Assembly: GCF_012275575.1 (NCBI RefSeq)
Contig: NZ_NPIH01000205.1
Coordinates: 1 to 37,077, forward strand
From: Paraburkholderia sp. SG-MS1
GTDB taxonomy: Bacteria; Pseudomonadota; Gammaproteobacteria; Burkholderiales; Burkholderiaceae
Length of the DNA stretch: 37,077 nucleotides
Direction of reading: 5' to 3'
Shown: positions 26,622 to 36,180 of the stretch, piece by piece
How positions within the stretch are numbered: the stretch's first letter is position 1
How the letters are laid out: the number at the start of each line of letters is the position of its first letter
Program-made: the position numbers and the translations under genes
The notes under the pieces: generated by a model
Told to the model about the DNA's origin: nothing
What the model saw: the letters and a program-made list of their open reading frames with translations, nothing else
Databases searched by the model: none

Positions 26622-27382
26622 GCTTCTTTCTTACGTCGCCGACTGTGATTGACCTGGGCGTGAACATCGATCACGTCGCCACGCTGCGCAATGCGCGCGG
26701 CACGTCCTACCCCGATCCGATCCGCGCGGCGCTGATGGCCGAGGAGGCCGGCGCGGATGTGATCACGCTGCATCTGCGCGAAGACCGCCGGCATATCGTC
26801 GACGCGGACGTGCGTAAGCTGCGTCCGCTGCTGAAAACGCGTATGAATCTCGAATGCGCGGTCACGCAGGAGATGCTCGACATTGCCTGCGAAGTGCAAC
26901 CGCATGACGTGTGTCTCGTGCCGGAAAAGCGCGCGGAGCTGACGACCGAAGGCGGCCTCGACGTCGCCGGCCAGCTCGAAGCGGTGCGTGCCGCCTGCAG
27001 GCAACTCGCTGACGCGAACTCGCGCGTATCGCTCTTCATCGATCCCGACGAAACGCAGATTCGCGCCGCGCATGAAGCGGGTGCGCCGGTGATCGAACTG
27101 CATACGGGCCGCTACGCGGAAGCGCACGACCCCGCCGAACAGCAGCGCGAATACGAGCGCGTGGTGCGTGCGGTCGAATTCGGCATGACGCTCGGCATCA
27201 AGGTCAACGCGGGCCACGGTTTGCACTACACCAACGTGCAGCAGATCGCGGCGATCGACGGAATCGTCGAGCTGAACATCGGCCATGCGATCGTCGCGCA
27301 CGCGATCTTCGCCGGCTGGGACAACGCGGTGCGCGAGATGAAGGCGATCATGGTCGCCGCGCGTCTCGGCGCGCGCGGCTGA
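26618..27382 (+). CDS. pdxJ: Pyridoxine 5'-phosphate synthase
   Basis: PdxJ joins 1-deoxyxylulose 5-phosphate with the PdxA product to form pyridoxine 5'-phosphate (vitamin B6). The 254-residue protein has the TIM-barrel family motifs [29 protein letters not shown] and [12 protein letters not shown]. It is coupled by ATGA overlaps to recO upstream and by a one-base overlap to the longer acpS start downstream. The length is near the E. coli enzyme (243). Confidence 0.96.
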   Translation: MSFFLTSPTVIDLGVNIDHVATLRNARGTSYPDPIRAALMAEEAGADVITLHLREDRRHIVDADVRKLRPLLKTRMNLECAVTQEMLDIACEVQPHDVCLVPEKRAELTTEGGLDVAGQLEAVRAACRQLADANSRVSLFIDPDETQIRAAHEAGAPVIELHTGRYAEAHDPAEQQREYERVVRAVEFGMTLGIKVNAGHGLHYTNVQQIAAIDGIVELNIGHAIVAHAIFAGWDNAVREMKAIMVAARLGARG

Positions 27383-27405
27383 TGCGGCCCGGGGCGAACT
27401 CGCAC

Positions 27406-27846
27406 ATGGCGGTCTACGGCATCGGCACCGACATCGTTCAGGTGAGCCGCATAGCCGCGGTGATGGCGCGCACCGGCGGCCGCTTCGCGGAGAAGGTGCT
27501 CGGCCCGGACGAGCTGCGGATCTATCACGCGCGCCATGCTCGCTCGGCGGCGCGCGGTCTCGCATTTCTCGCCACGCGGTTTTCGGCGAAAGAGGCGTTC
27601 TCGAAAGCGATCGGCCTCGGTATGCGTTGGCCGATGACCTGGCGCGCGTTGCAAACGCTCAACAAGCCAAGCGGCGAGCCCATGGTAGTGGCGTCTGGCG
27701 AACTGGCCGAATGGCTCGACGCACGCGGCATCACGGCGCGCGTCACGATCAGCGACGAGCGTGATTACGCGGTGTCGTTCGTGATCGCGGAAACGACGCA
27801 GGCGGGTGGGGCAGATGCTCCGCCCACGCCGCCCGCCGCCGGATAA
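27406..27846 (+). CDS. acpS: Holo-ACP synthase
   Basis: AcpS attaches the phosphopantetheine arm of CoA to Ser37 of AcpP, encoded 13 kb upstream. The 146-residue protein has Asp9 in [12 protein letters not shown] and the metal-binding Glu in [15 protein letters not shown] chose ATG 27406 because the family starts right before GIGTDI and GGGGCGA lies upstream; an ATG at 27382 would add eight residues and overlap pdxJ. A Pro/Ala-rich tail of about 15 residues extends beyond the 126-residue E. coli protein. The pdxJ-acpS pair is classical. Confidence 0.93.
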   Translation: MAVYGIGTDIVQVSRIAAVMARTGGRFAEKVLGPDELRIYHARHARSAARGLAFLATRFSAKEAFSKAIGLGMRWPMTWRALQTLNKPSGEPMVVASGELAEWLDARGITARVTISDERDYAVSFVIAETTQAGGADAPPTPPAAG

Positions 27847-27914
27847 AAATACGCTGAGCGCGGCTCGCGCGGCCGTGTCTTTCCCTGCTCAATGCTTCCT
27901 TCTCGCGGAATTCG

Positions 27915-28943
27915 ATGAAAACCACTCCCGGACCGGTGATGCTCGACGTGGTCGGCAAAACGCTGAACGACGACGACAAGCGCCGCCTTGCCCATCCGAT
28001 GACCGGCGGCGTGATCCTGTTCGCACGCCACTATGAAAGCCGCGCGCAACTGACCGCGTTGACCGGGGCGATTCGCGCGGTCCGCGAGGACTTGCTGATC
28101 GGCGTCGATCACGAAGGCGGCCGTGTGCAGCGCTTTCGCACCGACGGCTTCACGGTGCTGCCCTCGATGGGCAAGCTCGGCGCGCTGTGGGACAGCGACG
28201 TGCTGCACGCCACCAAAGTGACGACCGCGGTCGGCTATATCCTCGCGGCGGAATTGCGCGCGTGCGGCATCGACATGAGTTTTACGCCGGTGCTCGATCT
28301 GAACTACGGGCAATCGCAAGTGATCGGCGATCGTTCGTTCCATCGCGATTCGCGCGTCGTGGCCCTGCTCGCGAAAAGTCTGAACCATGGCCTCGCACTG
28401 GCCGGCATGAGCAATTGCGGCAAGCACTTTCCGGGGCATGGTTTTGCGCACGCGGACTCGCACGTCGCGATGCCCGTCGACGATCGTCCGCTTGACGAGA
28501 TCCTGCGCGACGACGTGGCGCCCTATGATTGGCTCGGCTTGTCGTTGGGATCGGTGCTGCCCGCGCATGTGGTCTATCCGCAAGTCGATTCGAAGCCGGC
28601 CGGTTTTTCTCGCGTCTGGCTGCAGGACATTCTGCGCAAGAAGCTGCGCTTCGAAGGCGCGATTTTCAGCGACGACCTGTCGATGGAAGCCGCGCGCCAG
28701 GGCGGCACGCTGACCGAAGGCGCGAGCGCTGCGCTCAACGCCGGTTGCGACATGGTGCTGATCTGCAATCAGCCGGACGAGGCCGAGAAGGTGCTGGACG
28801 CGTTGCGTTTCACGCCGTCGAAGGAATCGCGACGACGTCTGAAGCGCATGCGGCCGCGCGGCAAGGCGCTGACGTGGAGCAAGCTGGTTGCCGAGCCGCA
28901 ATATCTGCAAGCGCAGGCGTTGCTGCGCAGCGCATTCGCCTGA
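27915..28943 (+). CDS. nagZ: Beta-N-acetylhexosaminidase NagZ
   Basis: NagZ removes N-acetylglucosamine from anhydromuropeptides in cytoplasmic cell-wall recycling; its product can induce AmpC beta-lactamase in bacteria that have AmpR. The 342-residue family-3 glycosidase has the substrate motif GVDHEGGRVQRF, KHFPGHG at 170-176, the catalytic Asp181-Ser-His183 loop, and the nucleophile region FSDDLSMEAA. There is no signal peptide. It is the last gene of the lepA-era run, 68 bases after acpS, and is closed by a bidirectional terminator. Confidence 0.95.
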   Translation: MKTTPGPVMLDVVGKTLNDDDKRRLAHPMTGGVILFARHYESRAQLTALTGAIRAVREDLLIGVDHEGGRVQRFRTDGFTVLPSMGKLGALWDSDVLHATKVTTAVGYILAAELRACGIDMSFTPVLDLNYGQSQVIGDRSFHRDSRVVALLAKSLNHGLALAGMSNCGKHFPGHGFAHADSHVAMPVDDRPLDEILRDDVAPYDWLGLSLGSVLPAHVVYPQVDSKPAGFSRVWLQDILRKKLRFEGAIFSDDLSMEAARQGGTLTEGASAALNAGCDMVLICNQPDEAEKVLDALRFTPSKESRRRLKRMRPRGKALTWSKLVAEPQYLQAQALLRSAFA

Positions 28944-28981
28944 ACCGTCGAGGCTACGCGAATCCCGCCGGCGGATCGACG

Positions 28982-29024
28982 AAAAAACGGCGCCTTTGAT
29001 TTCGAATCAAGGCGCCGTTTTTTT
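28982..29024. terminator. Bidirectional terminator between nagZ and the response regulator gene
   Basis: Six A and CGGCGCCTT(T)GATT pair with AATCAAGGCGCCG and seven T; only one base is bulged. A- and T-tracts on both sides let it work on either strand, fitting the convergent genes. Confidence 0.93.
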
Positions 29025-29058
29025 ATCGGCTTCGGTCAGCCGTGAGCGGTTGTCGAAC

Positions 29059-30435
29059 TCAGTTCAAGCGCATGCGCTGCAGCTTGTTGTACAGCGTCTT
29101 CGGACTGATGCCGAGTAGCGACGCCGCACGGTGACGCGTCCCGCCGACCGCGTCGAGCGTCGCGCGAATCAGCATTTCCTCGACGTCCGCGAGCGGCGTG
29201 CCGACGGTGACCTGCACGCGACTGCCGTTCAGGTCGCGGCCGTTCGCCGAGCCCTCGTCGGCGCGCAACGACTCCAGTACTTCACCTGACGCGTGATACG
29301 CCCGGCGCACCCGGTCCTGCAATTCGCGCACATTGCCCGGCCATTCGTATGCGAGACACTCGCGCAGGAAATTCGGCCCGATCTGCTTGGCGACCTCGGT
29401 CGTGCCAAGTGCGGCCGCTTCGAGATTCAACTCGTCGACCACCGCCTGAGCGATCAGCGACGGATCGCCGCCGCGTTCGCGCAGAGGCGGCAGCATCACC
29501 GCGGCGGCTTCGAGGCGCAACGCCAGATCCTGAAGCAGCGTACCGTCGGCCACCGCCGCACGCGGCGGCTTGCGCGTCGAGGCGATGAGCCGGAAGTCCG
29601 TCGCGACCTCGTTGGTGCCGCCGACGCGCATGAAGGTCTGCGAGTCGAGCGCGCGCAGCAACGCCTCCTGTTGCGCGCGCGGCAGTTCCGAGATTTCGTC
29701 GATGAACAGCGTGCCGCCGCTCGCCTGCTCGAACAGGCCCGGCTCGCGCTGCTCCGCCGCGCCGAACGCGCCGCGTTCGTGACCGAACAGCAGGCTGTCG
29801 AGCGAGCGATGCACTCCGCCGCCCGCGCCGCGCACGTCCAGCGTGACGAACGGACCTTTGCGGCGCCGGCTCATATCATGCAGCGTGCGCGCCGCGACCT
29901 GCTTGCCGGTGCCGGCTTCGCCGCAAATCAGCACGGCCGCTTCGGTGGGCGCGATATGTTCGATCGCGTCGTACGCGTGCTGAATCTCGCCGCTGCGGCC
30001 GAGCATCGAGCCGAAGCGTCCGAGCTGGCGCAACGATGCACGCAAGGTCTGTACTTCTTCGGTCAGTTCGTACGGGCGCGGAATGCGCGCCAGCAGGCTG
30101 CGCAAACGCGGAATATTGACCGGCTTGAGCAGGTAGTCCCAAATGCCGTGGCGCAGACCCTCGATCGCGCTCTCGACCGTCGCATTGCCGGTCATCACGA
30201 TTACGGGCAATGCGCCGCCTGGCGGATGCGCGGGCAGATGCTGCAGCAGGTCGAGACCGCTGCCGTCCGGCAGATTCAGGTCGACCAGCACGACGTCGGG
30301 AATGAAGCGCGTCAGCGCCGCCCGCGCCTCGGCGATGGTTGTCGCGGTGTCGACGGAGAAGCCGTCGGCGGCGAGGATAGCGGATAGGCCTGACAGGCTA
30401 TTGGGGTCGTCTTCAACAATCAGGGCGTGTGGCAT
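29059..30435 (-). CDS. NtrC-type response regulator with degenerate GAFTGA loop
   Basis: This 458-residue regulator has a receiver domain with phospho-acceptor Asp52 (VLVDLNLPDGSG) and a conserved Lys in YLLKPVN, an AAA+ domain with Walker A GEAGTGK (172-178) and Walker B LFIDE (243-247), and a C-terminal Fis-type helix-turn-helix (HRAASLLGISPKTLYNKLQRMRLN). The loop that contacts sigma-54, normally GAFTGA, reads GAFGAA at 222-227, and the FREDLYYRL arginine-finger segment reads LLQDLALRL at 300-308, losing the first Arg. It may thus act without sigma-54, as Rhodobacter NtrC does, or contact it differently. I chose ATG 30435, where the receiver domain begins. No histidine kinase gene is adjacent, so it is an orphan here. 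Confidence 0.88.
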   Translation of the reverse strand: MPHALIVEDDPNSLSGLSAILAADGFSVDTATTIAEARAALTRFIPDVVLVDLNLPDGSGLDLLQHLPAHPPGGALPVIVMTGNATVESAIEGLRHGIWDYLLKPVNIPRLRSLLARIPRPYELTEEVQTLRASLRQLGRFGSMLGRSGEIQHAYDAIEHIAPTEAAVLICGEAGTGKQVAARTLHDMSRRRKGPFVTLDVRGAGGGVHRSLDSLLFGHERGAFGAAEQREPGLFEQASGGTLFIDEISELPRAQQEALLRALDSQTFMRVGGTNEVATDFRLIASTRKPPRAAVADGTLLQDLALRLEAAAVMLPPLRERGGDPSLIAQAVVDELNLEAAALGTTEVAKQIGPNFLRECLAYEWPGNVRELQDRVRRAYHASGEVLESLRADEGSANGRDLNGSRVQVTVGTPLADVEEMLIRATLDAVGGTRHRAASLLGISPKTLYNKLQRMRLN

Positions 30436-30818
30436 AGCGAGCGCAATTTTTTGGATGGATGGAATACCCGCTGCGTTGCGCCGCTGCTTCAATTGGCGCG
30501 CGATAGGGGAGCGATGGCTGGCCGGGATGAAGGGTCGGTCGGGTGCCGGGGTCGTTCGACGCTGGCACATACTGCCAATGCCGGTCGGTCGCGCCCGTTC
30601 CGCTCGCACACCAAGCCTGGCGTGCAACCCGTCGGGGAGCTGCCAGGGGTATGAACGGTGTGAGCGCGTTTCCCGGCGTGCAGGACATTGCTGCAACCGG
30701 CCGGGCGCGACGGACAAGGATTCGACTCACGAAGTTCTGGTCCTTTGACTTACCACGGCGACGCCGGCCCGCGGCGACTGCCGCAGGCGAGGCATCTGTA
30801 GTTTTTTCATCCGATCTG
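30436..30818. other. Gap between the response regulator and csbD
   Basis: These 383 bases hold no gene I recognise; open frames here show no family features and the codon pattern is irregular. One inverted repeat, TGGCA-N5-TGCCA at 30563-30577, could be an operator. I see no convincing promoter or ribosome-binding site for the response regulator gene. Confidence 0.5.
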
Positions 30819-31025
30819 TCAGAAATCCCGGTTGCTATCGAAAAACCGGCGCACTTCCAGTTCCGCTTCTTCGCGGGTTTTACCGTAGCGTTCCTGGATC
30901 AGGCCGGCGAGCTTGTCGGCGCGGCCTTCGGCCTTCGTCAATTCGTCGTCTGTCAATTCGCCCCATGCTGTCTTCGCCTTGCCGACCATCTGTTTCCACT
31001 TGCCTTCAGCAATGTCGTTATTCAT
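30819..31025 (-). CDS. CsbD/YjbJ family stress protein
   Basis: This 68-residue hydrophilic protein starts MNNDIAEGKWKQMVGKAKTA and continues WGELTDDELTKAEGRADKLAG, close to E. coli YjbJ, a very abundant stress- and stationary-phase protein of unknown mechanism. The start at 31025 is fixed by homology and by GGGAGA eight bases upstream; a longer frame upstream is not supported. YjbJ is sigma-S-controlled in E. coli, whereas here the best promoter match is of sigma-54 type (31075-31092). The response regulator gene lies downstream on the same strand. Confidence 0.92.
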   Translation of the reverse strand: MNNDIAEGKWKQMVGKAKTAWGELTDDELTKAEGRADKLAGLIQERYGKTREEAELEVRRFFDSNRDF

Positions 31026-31074
31026 GGTGCTCTCCCAAGTTGAAAAAATAAGCCGTACGGGCATACCTCACGAT

Positions 31075-31092
31075 AAGCAGGGACTGTGCCAC
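31075..31092 (-). promoter_or_regulatory. Sigma-54-like promoter of csbD
   Basis: On the minus strand TGGCAC (31091-31086) is followed by CTGCTT (31080-31075), so the invariant GG and GC are separated by exactly ten bases, as in TGGCAC-N5-TTGC. One base differs in the -12 part. Transcription would start near 31065, 40 bases before csbD. An inverted repeat GTCCG-CTAA-CGGAC (31122-31135) lies about 60 bases upstream of that start and could bind an activator. Confidence 0.6.
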
Positions 31093-31213
31093 GAACATTT
31101 ACTTAAATTTATCAATGGTTTGTCCGCTAACGGACGGAGAGACCGCGAAGATGCGGCGGCAATTTCGAGAAGCTTGCCGGTAAAGTTTCCCTCAACCATA
31201 CACGGCGTTGCAG

Positions 31214-31249
31214 AAAAGAAAAAGCGCCCAAATGGGCGCTTTTTCTTTT
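31214..31249 (-). terminator. Terminator of efp
   Basis: A perfect 16-bp inverted repeat (AAAAGAAAAAGCGCCC and its complement) with a 4-base loop lies 58 bases after the efp stop. Its A/T-rich flanks make it functional on both strands. Confidence 0.93.
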
Positions 31250-31306
31250 CGATTTTTTTCGCAGCGCGGGCGTGACGCCGGCGCTGGATTCAAGCCTGCA
31301 GGCGCT

Positions 31307-31864
31307 TCACGCGCGGCTGCGGTATTCGTGCGTGCGCGTGTCGATTTCGATCTTGTCGCCGATGTTGCAGAAGAGCGGCACTTGCAGTTCAAAGCCGGTG
31401 GTCAGCTTCGCGTTCTTCAGCACCTTGCCCGACGATGTATCGCCCTTGACAGCCGGTTCCGTGTAGATGATTTCGCGGACAAGCGTGGTCGGCAGTTCGA
31501 CCGAGATGGCCTTCTCGTTGTAGAACACGACTTCGCAAGCCATGCCGTCTTCGAGGTAATGAAGGGCGTCGCCCATCATTTCGCTTTCGACTTCGAACTG
31601 GTTGTAGTCGGCGTCCATGAACACATACATCGGATCGGCGAAGTACGAGTACGTCACTTCCTTGCGTTCCAGCACGACGACGTCGAACTTGTCGTCTGCC
31701 TTGTACACGCTTTCCATGCCTGCGCCAGTCAGCAGGTTCTTGAACTTCATCTTGACGACGGCGGAGTTGCGGCCCGATTTGTTGTATTCGGCCTTTTGCA
31801 CGACCATTGCGTCTGCGCCGATCATCACGACGTTGCCGGTGCGGAGTTCCTGTGCGGTCTTCAT
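31307..31864 (-). CDS. efp: Elongation factor P, rhamnosylated type
   Basis: EF-P relieves ribosomes stalled at polyproline stretches. The 185-residue protein has the three-barrel EF-P fold, and the tip residue that enters the peptidyl-transferase centre is Arg32 ([12 protein letters not shown]), not the Lys found in E. coli. Arg32 EF-Ps are activated by EarP with dTDP-rhamnose, and an EarP gene lies just upstream on the same strand. The ATG at 31864 matches the family start MKTAQELR. The leader carries a direct repeat of GTTGAGC ten bases apart (31890-31906 on the plus strand). A strong terminator follows. Confidence 0.97.
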   Translation of the reverse strand: MKTAQELRTGNVVMIGADAMVVQKAEYNKSGRNSAVVKMKFKNLLTGAGMESVYKADDKFDVVVLERKEVTYSYFADPMYVFMDADYNQFEVESEMMGDALHYLEDGMACEVVFYNEKAISVELPTTLVREIIYTEPAVKGDTSSGKVLKNAKLTTGFELQVPLFCNIGDKIEIDTRTHEYRSRA

Positions 31865-32243
31865 AAAACTGTCCTGTACGAAATAAGTAGCTCAACTTTG
31901 CTCAACGGCATACGGCGCAAGCGGCTTCGGCGCTTCACTCATTGCGCGCCGCGCCGCATGAAGGCGGCGGGGAAGCCAATGTGGGAAGCGTGGGCCGGCT
32001 TGCCATGGGAACCGGAGGCGCAGCCGCATCGCGCAGCCCGTTGATTCCGGCCATCCCCAACAATCCGTTACCTGCTTTTTACCCGGTGCGGGCGTGTACA
32101 CGAGTGGCGCCGAGCGACAACATACGGCCCTTTTTTGACTTTTGCACCATTGACCCAAAGGTTGAGCGCGTCTGACACCTTTCGATGCCGGGTTCGTTGT
32201 TGCGATCGGGCCGCGCTTGCGTCGTCGGCCGTTGGATAACCGC
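31865..32243. other. Gap between efp and earP
   Basis: These 379 bases contain no gene I recognise. Near the efp start, GCTCAAC occurs twice (31890-31896 and 31900-31906) with a 10-base period. Around 32132-32165 TTGAC/TTGAG recurs three times at uneven spacing, which I do not interpret. I found no clear -35/-10 pair for efp. Confidence 0.5.
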
Positions 32244-33449
32244 TTATTTTAACTGAGTTTTTGCGAACAAGGCCAGATTTCCGGCAAGGTCACCCACCTG
32301 GGCAAGTTCGCCGGCCCATTCGGCCGCGCGCCGTTGCAGTGCCGGGCGGTGACGCTGGAATTCCGCCCAGTCCGGGCGGCCCGCGCCGTTCCATGCGTGC
32401 CAGAAGCGCGCGAGCGCGTCGCGGGCATCGACGGGCAGCGTGCGCGCGTAGTGTGCGAGCGCGGCGTCGAGCTTCGGAAGATGGGCTTCGTCGGCTTGCG
32501 GGTAGATGTGCCAGACGAACGGCTTCGCCGCCCACTGCGCGCGCACGAACGAGTCTTCGCCGCGCACAAAATTGACGTCGCTCGCCCACAGCAGTGCGTC
32601 GTAGCCCGCTTGCGCGGTGAAGGCGAGCGCATGCGCGGTGAGGTTGCCACGGCTCGCGTGCGAGCGGGCGGTGAACGAGGGCAAACCGAAAAAGCGCGCG
32701 ATCGCGCCGGAAATACGGCCTTCCGGCACCAGTAGCACGACCGGCGCGGCGCTGTCGCGCCACTGTTCGAGCAGACTGTCGACGGCGGGGTTTTCGTACG
32801 CGAACAGCGAGACGACGGTCGCCGTGGCGGGCGGCGGCGCGTGGCCGGTGGTTTTGCGCCACCATGCTTCGCGCGCTGCCGGCGATGTCTCGAAGGCCGC
32901 GCGCGCGGCGTCGAGATGGCGTTCTTTCAGCACGCCGCCGGTGCCGGGACCGAGCCCCGGGAAGAAGAACGTCTTGGTCAGCGCATAGCGCGGATGGGGC
33001 GAGGGGCGCAGATGAAAATCCGCGACCCAGTCTTCTGCGCTCAGATACTCGAGGTTGAACCAGACTGGCACGCGCGCGCGTTCTGCCATCGCGGCGACGT
33101 AAATCGGCGGCAGTTCGCAGCCGAACGCCTCGACCACCACATCGGCCACTTCGAGCGTGTCGCCCGCATGGGCCGGCTCGTGCCAATGTTCGACGACGAT
33201 CCCGCCGACCGTCTGCCGCGCACGATCCAGCGACAGCGACGGGCACAGCTTCTGGAACGCAAGCAGATCGTCGACGAACACGCGCACCTGCCAACCGTGC
33301 TCGCTCGCAAGTTGGCGCGCGAGGCGCCAGCACACGCCGATGTCGCCGAAATTGTCGATCACCGCGCAAAAGATGTCGCAGGCGATCGCGGCGGCGGCGC
33401 CGGGGGAGGCGGCGGTAGTCTGCTCGGAGGCGGGCGGAACGGAGGACAT
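32244..33449 (-). CDS. earP: EF-P arginine rhamnosyltransferase EarP
   Basis: EarP (formerly DUF2331) transfers rhamnose from dTDP-beta-L-rhamnose to Arg32 of EF-P. The 401-residue GT-B-type protein begins, after a 23-residue variable leader, with [21 protein letters not shown], which carries the Asp32/Asp36 pair seen in characterised EarPs four residues apart. The nucleotide-sugar site [14 protein letters not shown] has Glu298, followed by FVWHIYPQ. It is encoded 379 bases upstream of efp on the same strand and is divergent from uvrC. The genes that make dTDP-rhamnose are not in this window. Confidence 0.96.
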   Translation of the reverse strand: MSSVPPASEQTTAASPGAAAAIACDIFCAVIDNFGDIGVCWRLARQLASEHGWQVRVFVDDLLAFQKLCPSLSLDRARQTVGGIVVEHWHEPAHAGDTLEVADVVVEAFGCELPPIYVAAMAERARVPVWFNLEYLSAEDWVADFHLRPSPHPRYALTKTFFFPGLGPGTGGVLKERHLDAARAAFETSPAAREAWWRKTTGHAPPPATATVVSLFAYENPAVDSLLEQWRDSAAPVVLLVPEGRISGAIARFFGLPSFTARSHASRGNLTAHALAFTAQAGYDALLWASDVNFVRGEDSFVRAQWAAKPFVWHIYPQADEAHLPKLDAALAHYARTLPVDARDALARFWHAWNGAGRPDWAEFQRHRPALQRRAAEWAGELAQVGDLAGNLALFAKTQLK

Positions 33450-33712
33450 GGCGGCCTGGGAGGGGATTCGAACGATGGGCGCGGCTGATGCGAACGACGA
33501 TCCCGCGAACGCTGCTCACTGCGTTACACCGCCCCCGGCTCGTGCCGGAGCGCTGGCGGAGTCGGCGCAACGGCAGGGCTCGAACGTACGCGGAATGTTC
33601 TAAACTGGCGATTCTAAAGCCTCGGCCACGATTGCGCGCGCCCCCGTTTCACGCGAGTGCGCGGCACACGATGCAAGGCCCCCGCGAGACAGTCCCACCC
33701 AATCGATCCCGC

Positions 33713-35914
33713 ATGACCGAACCCGAAGCTACCGACGCTTTCGAGCCGAAAAAAGTGCTCGCCCAACTGCCGCATCTGCCGGGCGTCTACCGTTATTACG
33801 ATACGCACGGCGCGGTGCTGTATGTGGGCAAGGCGCGCGATCTCAAGAAGCGCGTGTCGAGCTACTTCACGAAGACGCAACTGTCGCCGCGTATCGCGAT
33901 GATGGTCACACGCATCGCGCGGATCGAGACGACCGTCACGCGCTCCGAGGCCGAGGCGCTACTGCTCGAAAACAATCTGATCAAGGCGCTCGCGCCGCGC
34001 TACAACATCCTGTTTCGAGACGACAAGTCATACCCGTATCTCAAGCTGACCGGCCACAAGTTTCCGCGCATGGCGTATTACCGAGGTTCGGTGGATCGCA
34101 AGAATCAGTACTTCGGGCCGTTTCCGAGTGCGTGGGCGGTGCGCGAGAGCATCCAGATCCTGCAGCGGGTGTTCCAGTTGCGCACCTGCGAAGACTCCGT
34201 GTTCAACAACCGCACGCGCCCTTGCCTGCTACATCAGATCGGCCGCTGCACGGCGCCGTGCGTCGCTAACATCAGCGAAGAGGATTACGCGCGCGACGTC
34301 GCCAACGCGTCGCGCTTCCTGCTCGGCCGTCAGGGCGAAGTGATGAAAGAGCTCGAACAGAAGATGCACGCGTTCGCGAGCGAGCTCAAGTTCGAGCAGG
34401 CCGCAGCGGTGCGCAACCAGATGAGTTCGCTGTCGACGGTGCTGCATCAGCAGGCGATCGAAGTCGGCAGCGATAGCGACGTCGACATTCTCGCGGTGGT
34501 CGCGCTGGGCGGCCGGGTCTGCGTGAATCTCGCGATGGTGCGCGGAGGACGGCACCTGGGCGACAAGGCGTATTTCCCCGCACACGTGGAAAGTGCGTTG
34601 ACGGCGGACGAGGGCGGGCTCGAAGAGGGCGGCGAGGATGAGGCGCTGGCCAGCGTGTCCCTGACTGCGTCCCTGGCAGCGCAACAGAACGCGAACGGCG
34701 ACGCCGAATCCGCCGATGCCGATGCCGATGCCGATGCCGATGTCGATGTCGATGTCGATGCCCTCGCGATTGCGCAGGACATGCCCGGTGAAGACGAAGA
34801 GGCTGAAGAAGAAGCCAACGCCACCGCCCCCGGAGCGTCGAAGCCGCGCAAAGGCCGCGCGTCCGGCGGGATCGAATCCGAAGTGCTCGAAGCGTTCATC
34901 GCTCAGCACTACCTGGGCAATCGTGTGCCGCCCGTGCTCGTGGTCAGCCACGCGCCGGCCACGCGCGAACTGGTCGACGTGCTGATCGAGCAGGCCGGCC
35001 ACAAGGTGACCGTGCTGCGTCAACCGCAAGGTCAACGGCGCGCATGGCTCGCGATGGCTGAGCAGAATGCGCGGCTCGCGCTCGCCCGTCTGCTGTCGGA
35101 ACAGGGCTCGCAACAGGCCCGCACGCGCGCGCTGACCGACACGCTCGGCATGGAGTGCGACGACCTCGCGCATTTGCGTATCGAGTGCTTCGACATCAGC
35201 CATACGATGGGCGAGGCGACCCAGGCGTCGTGCGTGGTGTATCACCATCACAAAATGCAGTCGTCCGAATACCGCCGCTACAACATCACGGGCATCACGC
35301 CCGGCGATGACTACGCGGCGATGCGCCAGGTGCTCACGCGCCGCTACGAGAAGATGGTCGCGCAAGCCGCCGCGAATGCCGCCGACGAAGCCGCTGAACT
35401 GCAAGGCGAAGCGGCGGCCGATCCATCGCTCGCGACGGATGCCGCGGAACCGGCGGCGGCCGGCGGCATTCTGCCGACCATCGTGCTGATCGACGGCGGC
35501 AAGGGGCAGGTCGAGATCGCGCGCCAGGTGTTCACGGAACTGGGCCTCGACACCGGCATGCTGGTCGGCGTCGCGAAGGGCGAGGGCCGCAAGGTCGGCC
35601 TTGAAACCCTGATCTTCGCGGATGGCCGCGCGCCGCTCGAACTCGGCAAGGAAAGTGCCGCGCTGATGCTGGTCGCGCAGATTCGCGACGAAGCACACCG
35701 CTTTGCGATCACCGGCATGCGCGCGAAGCGCGGCAAGACGCGCCAGACTTCGCGGCTCGAAGAACTCGAAGGGGTGGGCGCGAAACGGCGTCAACGGCTG
35801 CTCGCGCGGTTCGGCGGCTTGCGCGGCGTGGTGGCTGCGAGCGTCGAAGATCTGGCGAGCGTCGAAGGCATTTCGCAGGCGCTGGCCGAGCAGATTTACC
35901 GGCAATTGCATTGA
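33713..35914 (+). CDS. uvrC: Excinuclease ABC subunit C with acidic insert
   Basis: UvrC makes both incisions around damaged DNA with UvrB. The 733-residue protein has the GIY-YIG domain ([25 protein letters not shown]), the UvrB-binding UVR motif ([25 protein letters not shown]), an RNase H-like domain ([19 protein letters not shown]) and C-terminal helix-hairpin-helix repeats. It exceeds E. coli UvrC (610) mainly through an acidic insert at about 295-385, which contains an Asp repeat coded by tandem hexamers (34712-34762), and a second Ala/Glu-rich insert near 555-585. I chose ATG 33713; an in-frame ATG at 33671 would add 14 residues. Confidence 0.95.
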   Translation: MTEPEATDAFEPKKVLAQLPHLPGVYRYYDTHGAVLYVGKARDLKKRVSSYFTKTQLSPRIAMMVTRIARIETTVTRSEAEALLLENNLIKALAPRYNILFRDDKSYPYLKLTGHKFPRMAYYRGSVDRKNQYFGPFPSAWAVRESIQILQRVFQLRTCEDSVFNNRTRPCLLHQIGRCTAPCVANISEEDYARDVANASRFLLGRQGEVMKELEQKMHAFASELKFEQAAAVRNQMSSLSTVLHQQAIEVGSDSDVDILAVVALGGRVCVNLAMVRGGRHLGDKAYFPAHVESALTADEGGLEEGGEDEALASVSLTASLAAQQNANGDAESADADADADADVDVDVDALAIAQDMPGEDEEAEEEANATAPGASKPRKGRASGGIESEVLEAFIAQHYLGNRVPPVLVVSHAPATRELVDVLIEQAGHKVTVLRQPQGQRRAWLAMAEQNARLALARLLSEQGSQQARTRALTDTLGMECDDLAHLRIECFDISHTMGEATQASCVVYHHHKMQSSEYRRYNITGITPGDDYAAMRQVLTRRYEKMVAQAAANAADEAAELQGEAAADPSLATDAAEPAAAGGILPTIVLIDGGKGQVEIARQVFTELGLDTGMLVGVAKGEGRKVGLETLIFADGRAPLELGKESAALMLVAQIRDEAHRFAITGMRAKRGKTRQTSRLEELEGVGAKRRQRLLARFGGLRGVVAASVEDLASVEGISQALAEQIYRQLH
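34712..34762 (+). repeat. In-frame hexanucleotide repeat in uvrC
   Basis: Five copies of GCCGAT are followed by three of GTCGAT and a final GCC. They code for Ala-Asp five times and then Val-Asp three times (residues 334-349), inside the acidic insert. Changes of copy number would keep the reading frame. Confidence 0.95.
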
Positions 35915-36180
35915 AGCTGGCGCGGCGGGCGGGCCGCTTGTCGAGCGGGGCGCGGTCGGCCGGTGGCCGATGAGCGGTCAAACGAGCGACCATCGAGCGA
36001 CGGGGCTACGACCAGTTAGCCCCGAGTCCGCGCCCGGTCCGCGATCAGTCAAGCCCCAATTCGGGCCCGGGAAGCGGCGCCCATCCGGCCCGCGTCCCCA
36101 CGCCCACGCGCCGCTTTGCTTGTGGCAGGCCCTGTGACACGGCACAATTGCATCTCACTCGTCAGACGCTGCGCCTGCCC

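Noticed and set aside
30560..30580. A TGGCAC-like sigma-54 -24 box on the plus strand in the gap upstream of the response regulator
   Set aside because: The GC of the -12 element is two bases too close, and the orientation points away from the nearby genes. The TGGCA/TGCCA palindrome was kept only as a possible operator.
31892..32158. An 88-codon minus-strand open frame between efp and earP
   Set aside because: No ribosome-binding site, no recognisable domain, and an irregular composition; treated as non-coding.
33455..33490. A tRNA-like T-loop (GTTCGAATC) on the minus strand just upstream of earP
   Set aside because: The flanking bases do not pair into a T stem, and no anticodon or D arm is found at the right distance.
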